A stretch of DNA of 64,000 nucleotides from Centroberyx gerrardi (Eukaryota; Chordata; Actinopteri; Beryciformes; Berycidae). The DNA lies in the NCBI RefSeq assembly GCF_048128805.1, contig NC_136015.1, forward strand, positions 24,437,499-24,501,498, written 5' to 3'. The notes below the pieces were generated by a model, which saw only the letters and a list, made by a program, of their open reading frames with translations, did not search any database and was not told where the DNA came from. Of the stretch, positions 37,745-48,900 are shown one piece after another. Numbering within the stretch: the first letter of the stretch is position 1; each line of letters opens with the position of its first letter. The translations under genes and the position numbers were made by a program.

Positions 37745-40700
37745 TATTCCAAGCCACGACTTCACTATTTTCATAACTTTCTATTCATTCATTCTATTCT
37801 TATAACTCTAGTTCATTTGAGTTTCTTTTCCAGAATAAAAATTGTATTTCCTCACCTACTAGTACTTGACTTTCCTCAATCTGTTGTTGTCTTCGAGCTG
37901 CGAAGCTTTCTGTGGAGCAGTTAGTTGTTGCATCAGTTTCATTTGATTATAATGCAAACCAGAATTAAAATAAGAGTTAAAGAGTTTTATGTAAAAATAC
38001 ACCCGTCTGATCAGTCTAAATCCCAAGCTGCCATGGTATCAAAATTATGACAACTGTCTCAGGTGAATGATGTAAGATTTACTTGTTATCATGGCAACGC
38101 TGACAAATTCTGATTTGAGTGCGACTCCATGCATGTTTTTGCTGTTCACACTGGTCGTGGTTACACCTGTCTTTTCAGTGCGACAGCAATTGAGAGCTGT
38201 CAGATCGGATCTCAGATCAGGTCATTGATTTGTCCACACATGACACTAGTATGCAAGCTGTGTGGTCAGATACGAGATGTCCGTACACTACTGAGATCTG
38301 TTAGGAACGCGAGCCAGGCCGGATTTTGAGATCAGATCTCAATGCAGCCAAGATCCGATCTGAGAGCGTACACACCTGACAGTTAATGCGAGCTGATGTG
38401 ATTGGACGCACCAGGTCGCATTGAAAAGACAGATCTAGATAACATCAGATCTGAGTCACATCTGAGGTAAAACATCTTTCAGCTGCAGTGTGAACATAGT
38501 CTTAGAGAAGTTTGTATGTGCCTCTGACCCTGGGCTGATACTCCTGTTGTAGGAGGTTTCCTGAACGCCTCTTACCGTCCACAGAGAGCTGCACGGTGCC
38601 GACCGCCAGGCCGTGTTCATCCAGAACCTTGTACGTCCCCTCGTCCGCTCTCGTTACCTTCTTTAAGGCCAGCTGCTCTTTGTCTGGGAGCTTCTCCAGG
38701 CGCTGGGTGTTTTCATCCCCCCTCATCCACAGGTCGGACCACTCTGAGCTGTTCCTGCGGAGATCAGAGTTCAGTGTGTTGGTTTATTGTCAGAGCGATG
38801 CAGAGCAGGTGAACTGAGCACAGCAGCACCGCCTTGCTTCACATGCATTCGGTGATACAGACATTTTTTCTACTGTTGGTGACTGAGCAGCTTCACTGGA
38901 GCAGACAGGGGTTTGTGTCGCATTGACGTCGTTTCGGAAGAAGCGGGTTGATGACATCTTGTCACTGCAACTTGCAAGCGTTCACATGTTTAACTTGGTG
39001 GAACATCCTACATCAAAATCGTAAGGTTACTTTAAAATCAACTTTTCACCATTGTCAAATCCAACAATGCCAAGTCAATACTTGTGTGTGGGAGACAATG
39101 GCAACTATCAATTATAAATAAAAGGGCAATATTGGCACAGTGTATGGATGAGCAACAGAAGGACCAGCTATAGCCGACTGGGGTCCTGGCGGCTCAGCAG
39201 GCTAAAGTGCATACCATGTACTTGTGACACCGTGGGTTCGAAGCCGGATTAAAGCCCCTTGTCCCACGAGATCCCCTCTTTTTCTCTCGTCTTTCCTGCG
39301 AATTTCCGTACTGCGTACTGTGCGTTAAAAAAGTAGAAATGCCATAGGTCACTATGAGCAGTGTATCAACTGAGGCAACATGCTAAAGAAGGAAACAATC
39401 AAGATTGCACTGTATGTCTGTGTGAATACAAAGACGTGAATACAGTTTTGTGCAGTGCCTTTCTGGAGAGGGCATAGAATTTCTATTGTTTATTTCTTAA
39501 TTGCTTATTGTGCCAACTGATTTTGTATGCGGAGGTTGGGACAGATGACTTTTTTGGGGGGGATTACTGCGTTGTGTATTGATTTCTTCTGATCTATCTA
39601 AAAATAAAAAATGAACAAAGACATGAACTCTGCAGTTCCCACGCTTTTGTGCAATGCCAAAAGCAATGCTGATATTTGGATGTTTTGCACTGTGTAACAG
39701 CCATCGTTTTAGACCTAGTCCATTAAAACCACACAATAAGGTGAAGAAATTATGGGTTTCATATCATGAAATGCTATATAAAATGAAATGCATGAAATTC
39801 CTCAGTCATTTTATCCAAAACCCAGATCATTCCATCCTCAAAAACAACTAATTTGTGAGGAAAGTTCTTAAGATGACGCATAACATCAATAGTAACCATG
39901 ATGTCAACAATCATTTTGTAGGCATCAGTTTTTCAAATTGTGGATAATTAATTTTGGAATGAAACTCTTGGATTACAGGTAAGCAGCTCACCTGCTCTGG
40001 AAGACGACTCTCACAGACCGAGGGGTGTGGAGCTCCAGGACCATGTCGTCACCTGGACCATGAGACTGAAGGGATTTATGATCTGAGAGGAGAACAAGAA
40101 TAAATGCAACAAGATTAAAGACTGGAGGTGATCAGGCTTCTGCTATCAGGGTCCATAGAGAAGATGAGATGAGAACAGAAGCGAAATTGTGTGATTAGAT
40201 TAGATGAGAAAAGGAGAGATAAGATTAAATGAGATGAGATGAGAAGAGAAGAGAAGAGATGAGATGAAAAAATGAGATGAGATTAGATTAGATGAGAAAA
40301 GGAGAGATAAGATTAAATGAGATGAGATGAGAAGAGAAGAAAAGAGATGAGATGAAAAAATGAGATGAGAGTAGATTAGATGAGAAAGGGAGAAGAGATC
40401 AGATGAGACAAGATGAGAAAAGGAGATGAGATGAGATGAGGAGATATAAGACTATAAAATTAGTGATGAGATTAGATGAGATGAGAAAGGGAGAAGAGAT
40501 GAGAAAAGGAGATGAGAGAAGAGATGAGACGAGAAAGGGAGATGAGATGAGATGAGAAAAGGAGAGCAAAGGAGACAAGAGATGAGATGAGAAAATGAGT
40601 TGAGATGAGATAAGGAGAGAAGAGATTAGATGAGAAATGGACACATGAAAAGGAGAGATAAGATTAAATGAGATGAGATGAGATGAGAAGAGAAGAGAAG

Positions 40701-43654
40701 AAAAGAGATGAGATGGAAAAAATGAGATGAGAGTTGATGACATGAGAAAGTGGAGAGATAAGATGAGAAAAAGACATATGAGATTAAACAATGACTGATG
40801 AGATTAGATGAGATGAGAAAGGGAGAAGAGATTAGATGAGACAAGATGAGAAAAGGAGATGAGATGAGATGAGATCAGGAGATATAAGACTATAAAATTA
40901 GTGATGAGATTAGATGAGATGAGAAAGGGAGAAGAGATGAGAAAAGGAGATGAGATGAGAGAAGAGATGAGATGAGAAAGGGAGATGAGACGAGATGAGA
41001 AAAGGAGAGCAAAGGAGACAAGAGATGAGACGAGAAAATGAGTTGAGATGAGATAAGGAGAGAAGAGATTAGATGAGAAATGGACACATGAAAAGGAGAG
41101 ATAAGATTAAATGAGATGAGATGAGAAGAGAAGAGAAGAAAAGAGATGAGATGGAAAAAATGAGATGAGAGTTGATGACATGAGAAAGTGGAGAGATAAG
41201 ATGAGAAAAAGACATGAGATTAAACAATGACTGATGAGATTAGATGAGATGAGAAAGGGAGAAGAGATTAGATGAGACAAGATGAGAAAAGGAGATGAGA
41301 TGAGATGAGATAAGGAGATATAAGACTATAAAATTAGTGATGAGATTAGATGAGATGAGAAAGGGAGAAGAGATGAGAAAAGGAGATGAGATGAGAGAAG
41401 AGATGAGATGAGAAAGGGAGATGAGACGAGATGAGAAAAGGAGAGCAAAGGAGACAAGAGATGAGACGAGAAAATGAGTTGAGATGAGATAAGGAGAGAA
41501 GAGATTAGATGAGAAATGGACACATGAAAAGGAGAGATAAGATTAAATGAGATGAGATGAGAAGAGAAGAGAAGAAAAGAGATGAGATGAAAAAATGAGA
41601 TGAGAGTAGATGACATGAGAAAGGGGAGAGATAAGATGAGAAAAAGAAATATGAGATTAAACAATGACTGATGAGATTAGATGAGATGAGAAAGGGAGAA
41701 GAGATTAGATGAGACAAAATGAGAAAAGAAGATGAGATGAGATGAGATAAGGAGATATAAGACTATAAAATTAGTGATGAGATTAGATGAGATAAGAAAG
41801 GGAGAAGAGATAAGAAAAGGAGATGAGAGAAGAGATGAGATGAGAAAGGGAGATGAGATGAGACGAGAAAAGGAGAGCAAAGGAGACAAGAGATAAGACG
41901 AGAAAACGAGTTGAAATGAGATAAGGAGAGAAGAGATTAGATGAGAAATGGAGACATGAGATGAGAAGACAAATGAGCAGAACAAAAAGGAAGAAAAGGG
42001 AACAGATGAATAAAGGAGAGAACAGAAGAGAAGAGACAAGTCAAGAAATAGAATGAAGAAATAGAGAATAGAAGAAACAGAAATAGAATAGAGAGAGAAC
42101 AACTGACCATAGACAGACAGCCTGACACTCTGAATGAAGACTCTGGTCTTCAGCCTCGCTCCCTCCACCACCATGAAGCTCTCATACAGCCCCGTGTCTC
42201 CAAACTGGACGTCATTCACGATCAGAGAGCAGTCCCCGGCCCTGAGATTCTCCGGGACAACTTTCGCCCGGCCCAGAAACTCCTCCGCCTGCCATATCTG
42301 CTCCCCCATCTGTTCGTACACGGTGTCGACGGGGGTCTGCCACTGGACATGGCAGGCGGGGGGCGCCGTCCCGGCCAGACGGGACTTCCAGCTGCAGGGA
42401 AGCACCGCCTGAGCGCCCACCACAGAGGAGATGGACACCGGCGTGGTGGAGACGGTCAGGGGAGAGGAGTCTGCAAGGAGAGATGCAATGAAGGACGCAA
42501 TAGAAGCATTGCTGTTGCATCACACATTTCCTTGCAGCCATAGCTGGTGCCAACATGGAGGTCCAGATAATGACTAAACCTCTACCAAGCAGCTGGAAAC
42601 AGAGAGCTAGCTGAGTCAGCTTGTTGTGGTGTGGCTGTAGATCCATTCAGTAACGTTCTCAGTAAAAGTGAATAGTGTGATAAGGTGGATTTGGTTACTG
42701 TGACACAGTAAACTGTCTTGTCTTTAGCCCTAGTCTCTACTCCAAAACACTCTGAGTTGTAGCTTGAGAAGAGTCAGCTCAGTTAACCTGAACAACCTGA
42801 ACAGCCAACAAGCTGAACATTAAACACAAAATCAATCAGATGGATCAGAGAATACTAACACTTTCAATTGATATACATTCATTAAATAGAATTACCAATT
42901 TTGTGAACCTCAATCTTGTGTCAAAACCAGATTTTTTTCTTTTTTTTCTTTTCTTTTTCATTTTATTCTTTTTGACATGGTAAAAAAAAAGAGACACTCA
43001 CCAACTAAACTGACCATCAGGATGAAATGAAGATGTACAAAACACCTGAAATAATCAAGATTAATGAGTCTTTAGCAATAGGTGACAGACTCATTTTATA
43101 ACATAAGCCTTCTTATCCAACAAATGAGAACTACAGGAAGTCCTACCATAAATTTGAGAAGGTTATACACAAATATCATAGCAAAATTGTAATTATTGTT
43201 GCAATAGGAATATTATAGGAATATTACAGTGACACAATAGATTGAAAAAAAATGTTTAAATACCATAAGGTCACTCTAAACTCACTCCTTAGTACTATCA
43301 CAGACACACATTAAGTTCCTAATACTCCAGGAATATTAGGCTATAGGAGATATAAAAAACAAAAAACAAATAAACTGAGGATGAGGTCACTTTAAGCTCA
43401 GGACTGAAAACCACAGAGACACTACCGGTCCCTGCAGGAATATTATAATGATAGGGGTCGTTGTGGAAATACAGTAATAACTGGTTAAGCATAATTACTA
43501 TTTGCACAAATTAAAAGCTCAAGTGGTAGAGAAGGAAGAAAGAGGAAGAATAAAGGGTTTGGGTTTTTTTTTTTTTTAGCTTCAGTGGATTTAATTATAA
43601 CGTCTGTAACTCTAAATAAGAGGGAGCAAAAAGGAGGAGAGATTTATAAACACA

Positions 43655-43694
<40 letters not shown>

Positions 43695-44071
43695 TTATTA
43701 TATTATATTATATTATATTAATTGTATTCTGATGCTTATTTGGCAGTACTGTTCATCATGCCAATAAAGCATACTGAACTGAAATGAATCGAAATTAAAT
43801 TGAATTGAGAGAATGAGAGTCAATTTTCATAATAATGATTTCTTAACTATTTCACTATTTCATATTTTTCATGAACATTTTTGTGTTTTTTTTTATATAA
43901 ATTATTGTTTCTTTGTAACATTCATGTCAATAAAACAAACTGAATTTAATTAAATTGAACTGAGAGAGAGAGAGAGAGAGAGAGAATATTTTATTCAATT
44001 CAATATTATGATGCTTATTTGCCAATATTCATCTAATATCTATGCCAGTCAAACATTGAATTGAACTGAGA

Positions 44072-44133
<62 letters not shown>

Positions 44134-44557
44134 GCGAGAGGGAGAGATCAGTTTCGTTTCGTGTTTTTCTGTTTCCTGCAAAACGAAACTGTCCGTCGGG
44201 AGTTGTCAAATGTCAACAGACCGACTGACTGAGCCAGACCGAAACAGGTTACTATATGATGACCTGAAGTGGACTCGCGCTGCAGATCATCATCAGAGTT
44301 TAGACTGCCAGCTGTTGCATGGACACTCAAACACTCCCACAATGCATTTATACTTCAACAACTATTTAATTTACAAGAAATATGGAAATAAATGAGAAAT
44401 AACAACAGGTGTAAACAGTCAGAAATAATTAAAAAAAAAAAAGAAAAAAAAAGAGCCTTAAGTTGCCAAATATGCACATGTGATATACAGTATATGTGTA
44501 TGATATAATATTAAATGTTTCTTACCGATATCGGCTCTGTGTATTATACATGGTCAT
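37591..44557 (-). CDS. IgA: two-Ig-domain, probably GPI-anchored surface protein
   Basis: Minus-strand exons: 44557-44526, 43045-43002, 42470-42108, 40082-39992, 38754-38576, 37670-37591; phases close to 262 aa. A signal peptide (core FILMVSLV) ends near residue 25. Domain 1 (27-146) is V-like: LPC51SW, VQW69, and DTGLYES where the F strand normally has Y-x-C. Cys65 and Cys106 (GDC106SLIVNDV) are extra, so the usual disulfide must be rearranged. Domain 2 (147-236) is split by an intron and has no cysteine; its F-strand motif is DEGTYKVLDEHG. The end (SLRILFGLIISSLILHLL) is hydrophobic up to the stop, fitting a GPI signal. I faintly recall fish proteins of this layout named galectin-17, a name I cannot confirm. 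No catalytic role is expected; ligand unknown. It is head-to-head with IgB, 1.4 kb apart. Confidence 0.8.
37682..37741. repeat. (GA)n microsatellite before the last IgA exon
   Basis: About 30 GA units; on the gene's strand this is a (CT)n tract directly upstream of the exon 6 acceptor CTGTTTCCAG. Confidence 0.95.
39180..39345 (+). mobile_element. tRNA-derived SINE, IgA intron 4
   Basis: A tRNA-like head (GGTCCTGGCGGCTCAGCAGG as A-box side, GTGGGTTCGAAGCC as B box) is followed by a body with GCCCCTTGTCCCACGAGATC. It resembles the SINE at 26,530 in its head, and a fragment at 44,765 shares GCATACCATGTA. Confidence 0.6.
40150..42050. repeat. 1.9-kb purine-rich satellite with 437-bp higher-order period
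   Basis: Built of GAGATGAGATGAGAAAAGG-like units. ACTATAAAAT inside it occurs at 40451, 40889, 41325 and 41762, so blocks of 436-438 bp are repeated at least four times with high identity. It fills intron 3 of IgA. Long Ser/Leu/Ile-rich frames on the minus strand are by-products. Confidence 0.93.
43659..43692. repeat. (CA)n microsatellite, IgA intron 1
   Basis: About 17 CA units followed by TATTA repeats. Confidence 0.9.
44073..44134. repeat. (GA)n tract joined to a run of 30 G
   Basis: GAGA repeats from about 44,073 pass directly into 30 consecutive G (44105-44134), in IgA intron 1. Such a run can form a G-quadruplex and is also a common place for assembly error. Confidence 0.9.
44149..44191. 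promoter_or_regulatory. Inverted pair of ISRE/IRF-type sites, IgA intron 1
   Basis: CAGTTTCGTTT at 44149-44159 and its exact reverse complement AAACGAAACTG at 44181-44191. The left site extends to AGTTTCGTTTC, an ISRE-like AGTTTCNNTTTC core lacking nothing but flanking context. Function is inferred from the motif only. Confidence 0.5.
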
Positions 44558-45990
44558 TGCAGCAGATGGAAACTTAGTTGAGTCCTCTTCTTCCAGTGAC
44601 GGGCGTGAGAGAGTGTCAGGTTTGTTGGGATCAGAGGAGTTATCATGCCAGCAGCACAATCTGTTCCACTGATATCCGGTATGGTTTTTCAAAATAAAAG
44701 TTGTAATTTAAGCAAGTAATTTCAAGTCATAAATCATACTCACAAGTAAGTATTGTTACTAAAAACGGGGAGGAGCATACCATGTAACTGCAACATCCTG
44801 TGTTTGAATCCAGTTCTTAACAAAAGAATAAAATGTTCATTAAATGTGCAAGTTAATCATTCCTTTTCATCTATCTATAAATTACTGATTTGCAAATTAA
44901 ATAAATAAACAACTAAATAAAAAGGCATTTCGTCGGTTAATCAATTTATGGATTCAGTAATTTATTCAGTAATTTAGGCTACTTTAACACATAATTATTA
45001 CATTAAATTATTGACACATTTAACTAACATTTTATTGTTTTATTAGAAGTTTTATGTCAAGTGTGAATTTAAATAATCACTTTATTATTTTTTTTATGTA
45101 GGCTATCTTAATCAATTAATAATTACTAATCACTGAGCCAGGCTAAAATAACAAGATTGGCATACAAGAAGCGCCATATTTTTTAAGCTGATAGGCTATA
45201 TCTACATTTTTCTGACTTTTTAAACTATTTTCTGACTTTTTACACCGAGGGCAGCTACAGTGAACTGTGTCATCTAAAGCTCTGTAAAGTGTCAAAATCT
45301 ACCAATATCAACACAAAAGGCACATTAGGTTATTAAGGACAACTTGAATTGTTAATACTATCTGTAGCTGTGTAGGTTAATCAGTTTTTCTACCTAGTTG
45401 CACACACACACACAGTCTCATCATTTTTAAAGCACTGTAAAATTAGCAGGCCTATAACATTATAACTAATCAGAAAATAGCATCCGACTTAACTGTATTC
45501 AATCTCTTTTTTCACATCAACTTTCGGTTCATCTTTAAATTAGAGATCATTTATTGTATTCTTTAAAAGAAAAAGAAAAAAATCCAAATCATGTGCTTTT
45601 ATTTTGAAGGCACAACCGGAAGTGATGTTGTTGCTAACTGCTGCTGTTCTGACGCAAACTCAATAATCGGCTCCAGCTCAGCAGACGCAGAAACGAAACT
45701 TACGGAAAAGCAGTAGCGGGCCGGTTTTCATTCACCACAAATGAAGCTTAGCCTACTGCGAGAGTTTTTCTCGAGGTGTCGGACGGAAAATTATTAGTCT
45801 TCCGTTTTCTTCTCAAACCCACAGACTGCTGAAGGCGCGCTGGTGGTCTACAGGGTGTTTGGTTCTGCATAACATCAGCACACACCATATCCTCCCACTG
45901 TACTTTGTCCATTTAATGAACTGAACTGCACACAGATCAGTCAGTTAAGGCAGGCAAGTCATTTAGAGGTACTGGAGAGTTTGGGTTATT
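44558..45990. promoter_or_regulatory. Shared upstream region of IgA (-) and IgB (+)
   Basis: Between the two divergent start codons. Near the IgB side lie an ETS-type ACCGGAAGTG (45612-45621) and an ISRE-like GAAACGAAACT (45690-45700). A decayed SINE head (GCATACCATGTA, GTGTTTGAATCC) is at about 44,765-44,825. The middle (44,830-45,600) is plain AT-rich DNA with no gene that I can see. Confidence 0.5.
45690..45700 (+). promoter_or_regulatory. ISRE-like site upstream of IgB
   Basis: GAAACGAAACT fits the GAAANNGAAACT interferon-response consensus; it is 291 bases before the IgB start codon. Confidence 0.55.
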
Positions 45991-48900
45991 ATGGCAGATC
46001 TACTATGGATGGTCGCTTTCCTTTGTAAGTTGATGTATATTATATTTCACTGATGGATGGATGGATGGATGAATGGATGGGGATGTGATGAGCTGGTGGG
46101 TGGATGAGATGGAAAGATAGATGCATGCATGATTCAGGTTTTCCACACTCGAACATCAAATTCAAGGGTTTTTCAATTACTTTTCAATGTCTTGTTTGGT
46201 GAAATTCAAGAAAGACTGGCATGTTTTTTGGTTGGGAAGACATGAAATTGGTCAGAATTAGACATCAGAGAGGCTTCATTGTTTTACTCATGATTTTGTC
46301 ACGTAAAGAAATCCTAGTGAAATCATTTTGAAACTGCTGCCGTCATCAGCTGCGACACAGTAAGGTGTGTCTGTCCCGAGGCGATAGCAGCTTGGTGACT
46401 AAAACCAAAACACAGTGGAAATAAATGAAACCAAAAAGCCGGAGGTGAGGTTAGGCTGTAGTCCCGCTTCTCCTCGGTGCTCTGGGTGACTTCCCCGAAC
46501 GAGACTTAGTGACTGGAGAGAGAACTCACCCGCCCCTCCATGAGGCGCAGGGTTTCAGTCCTCAGTTGGCTGCTGTTGGCTCTGAGGTTTTGCAGTTGGT
46601 TGGGTCTTGTGGTTCAGCAGGTGTAGAAATCCAGATGTCTTTGGTTCAAGTCCCATCTTGGACTCTGACCTGCTCAGACTGGGATGGAGAAGGTGGACGG
46701 TGGGGCGAGCGGTCAGATCTCCATCACCGGGTTTTCCTCAGGATGGGAAGTGTCAGTTCTAGGATGGAGAGAGCAGAAGCATACTGATGAGTTTGGGTGC
46801 CATGTTTTAATTTAAAAAATCAAGTACTTTCAAGACCAGAAATCACTGAATCTCTCCAGTAAAAAGCTACATTACCAGACCTCCTCTAGTAAAACTGATG
46901 TAGTCTGATCAGGGCTGTTTGTTCCAGATGGTATAAAATCCTTGGGGTCCTGATGTAATCATTACCAATCACCAGACCTCGTCTTGTTGTAGTAATTCAA
47001 TTGAATTGATTCATTAAAAAGAATTAATAAAATGTCCAAAGAATATATCATTTCATTGCAGGTTTTAGAGTGTTTTTCTGTATCTCTTTGTGCGTTCATG
47101 TGCTGGTGGGAAAGTCCGACACCCGGCACTTCCAAGTCGGCTGCTTTCACATGTTATTTTGTTGGAAGACATACAGTTAACTTATATGGACGTCCTGCAG
47201 CTGAACAAGCTAATTAGAGTTAATTCAAACAAGTGTTAGGTTAGTCTGCCTAACAACAAGGTTCATGTGTTTTCTTACTGTTTCTTACAAAACTTTCCTT
47301 TTTTTTTTTGCCTTGTTGAGAAGGTTAAAGGTCACCATGTGTCATAACTTGGAAACTCAGATAGCAAAATTCCTGTGTTTCCGACTTTGGAGGGCGTTGA
47401 ATGTGAAATTTCCAAGTAGGAAATTCGTTTTTCCCGATATATCTGATAGCACATGAATGCACAATGTGTTCAGGGAGGAACTTCCATCATATCAGATGTG
47501 GACCGCATGACTGGCGGATACCTGATATTTACTGAAAGGCCAGTATCGGCAAACCAACATATCAGTCTGACCCTCATCCGTCCTCGCCCATAACATCTGT
47601 TTCCACTCTCCTCCTCCCTCCAGGCCTCGCCGGCCCTCGCCTGTCGGCGGCCTCCCCGGCTCTCCGCTCGCCCCTGGTGGTCCAGGCGGGAGGAACCGCC
47701 TCGCTGCCCTGCAACCTCACAGCCAGCGCAGAGATCACCTGGTACCGGCTGAGCTCAGACCAGCTGCTCGCTCTGCTCACCGTGAAACAAAACAAATTCA
47801 ACGGAAGCACGGTCAACTTCCACAGCGCTAATGAAAGTCACATGAGCAGCGTGGGACAGCTGGCGAGCGGCCCGGTCAGTCTGGAGATCCGGGCGGTGGA
47901 GCGGGCGGACGCCGGGCTGTATTTCTGCGCCGGGCGCTGCGAGGGGGTGGGCTGCTTCGGGAGAGGCGTCCAGCTGACTGTTGGAGGTAAGAGCGGTCTT
48001 AGTTTTGAGTTTGGTTGGAGATTTATTTTGGCTAGATTTATGGAAGCCCATTTCCACCGCCTGTTAAAAGAAAATACAACACATAACTTTTTTTTTTCAT
48101 CGTTAAATGAGATTTTTTCACAGCGCAGATGAAAATCACATGAACTGTAAGGGAGTTTTTCATAATGATGAGAAGGTTTCTCATAAATATGACTTACTAT
48201 CTCATATTTATGAGATACTATATCGTAATTATGAGATACTAAGTCATATTTATCATATACTGTCTCCTAATTATGACTTACTATCTAAAAAGAGATAGTG
48301 ATATTGAGTGATATTGAGGAGAAAGTTTCTCAAAATTATGACTATCTCATAATTATAAGAAAGTTTCTCATACTAATATTGAAAAAAGAAGTTCAAATGC
48401 TGCAAACTGGCCTGATTGGACGAATTTCAGTCATTCTTTAGTGAGGGAGCCAATCAGGACTGAGTCCGGCTGTGATGCGTTTCCTGGAGTTAGACTGAAA
48501 CTGACTGGAAAAGCAGGTGGATTTTTGAAAATGCAATAACTTTAAATTTAACCACTGAAACAAAATCTAATTTTAAGTGTCTTCATTAATCATCTTTGAT
48601 CATGTACGTGTATAGAGGAATATTTGAATTCCTATAATAGAGCCCCTTTAACTCAAATTTAAAAATACATCCAGTTAATTAACCATAACCAATTACACAT
48701 TTAAGATGGTTCACCATTTTTTTTTTTTTTTTATTGTGCAGTGTTGCAGAATCCTCCCCAAGTCCCTGCAGTGTAAGAAGGCAGGCTGAATAAAACACTG
48801 TTATATTGTAAGTTAGCAGGCTGAGAAAAAGTAAATTCTGTGGAAATGATTGATGGTTTGTCTGCTGTCAAGTCAGCAGTTGTGTTGGGCTGATAGGAGA

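Noticed and set aside
40399-42128. Ser/Leu/Ile/Phe-rich minus-strand frames, up to about 250 codons
   Set aside because: They come from the GAGAT purine satellite. Only the first 121 codons of the longest (42470-42108) are the real IgA exon.
46509-46787. 92-codon plus-strand frame in IgB intron 1
   Set aside because: It overlaps a tRNA-SINE-like fragment, matches no domain I know and has no splice partners in phase.
47230-47560. Extra IgB exon between exons 1 and 2
   Set aside because: The acceptor at 47622-47623 joins exon 1 directly in phase 1, completing the signal peptide, so none is needed.
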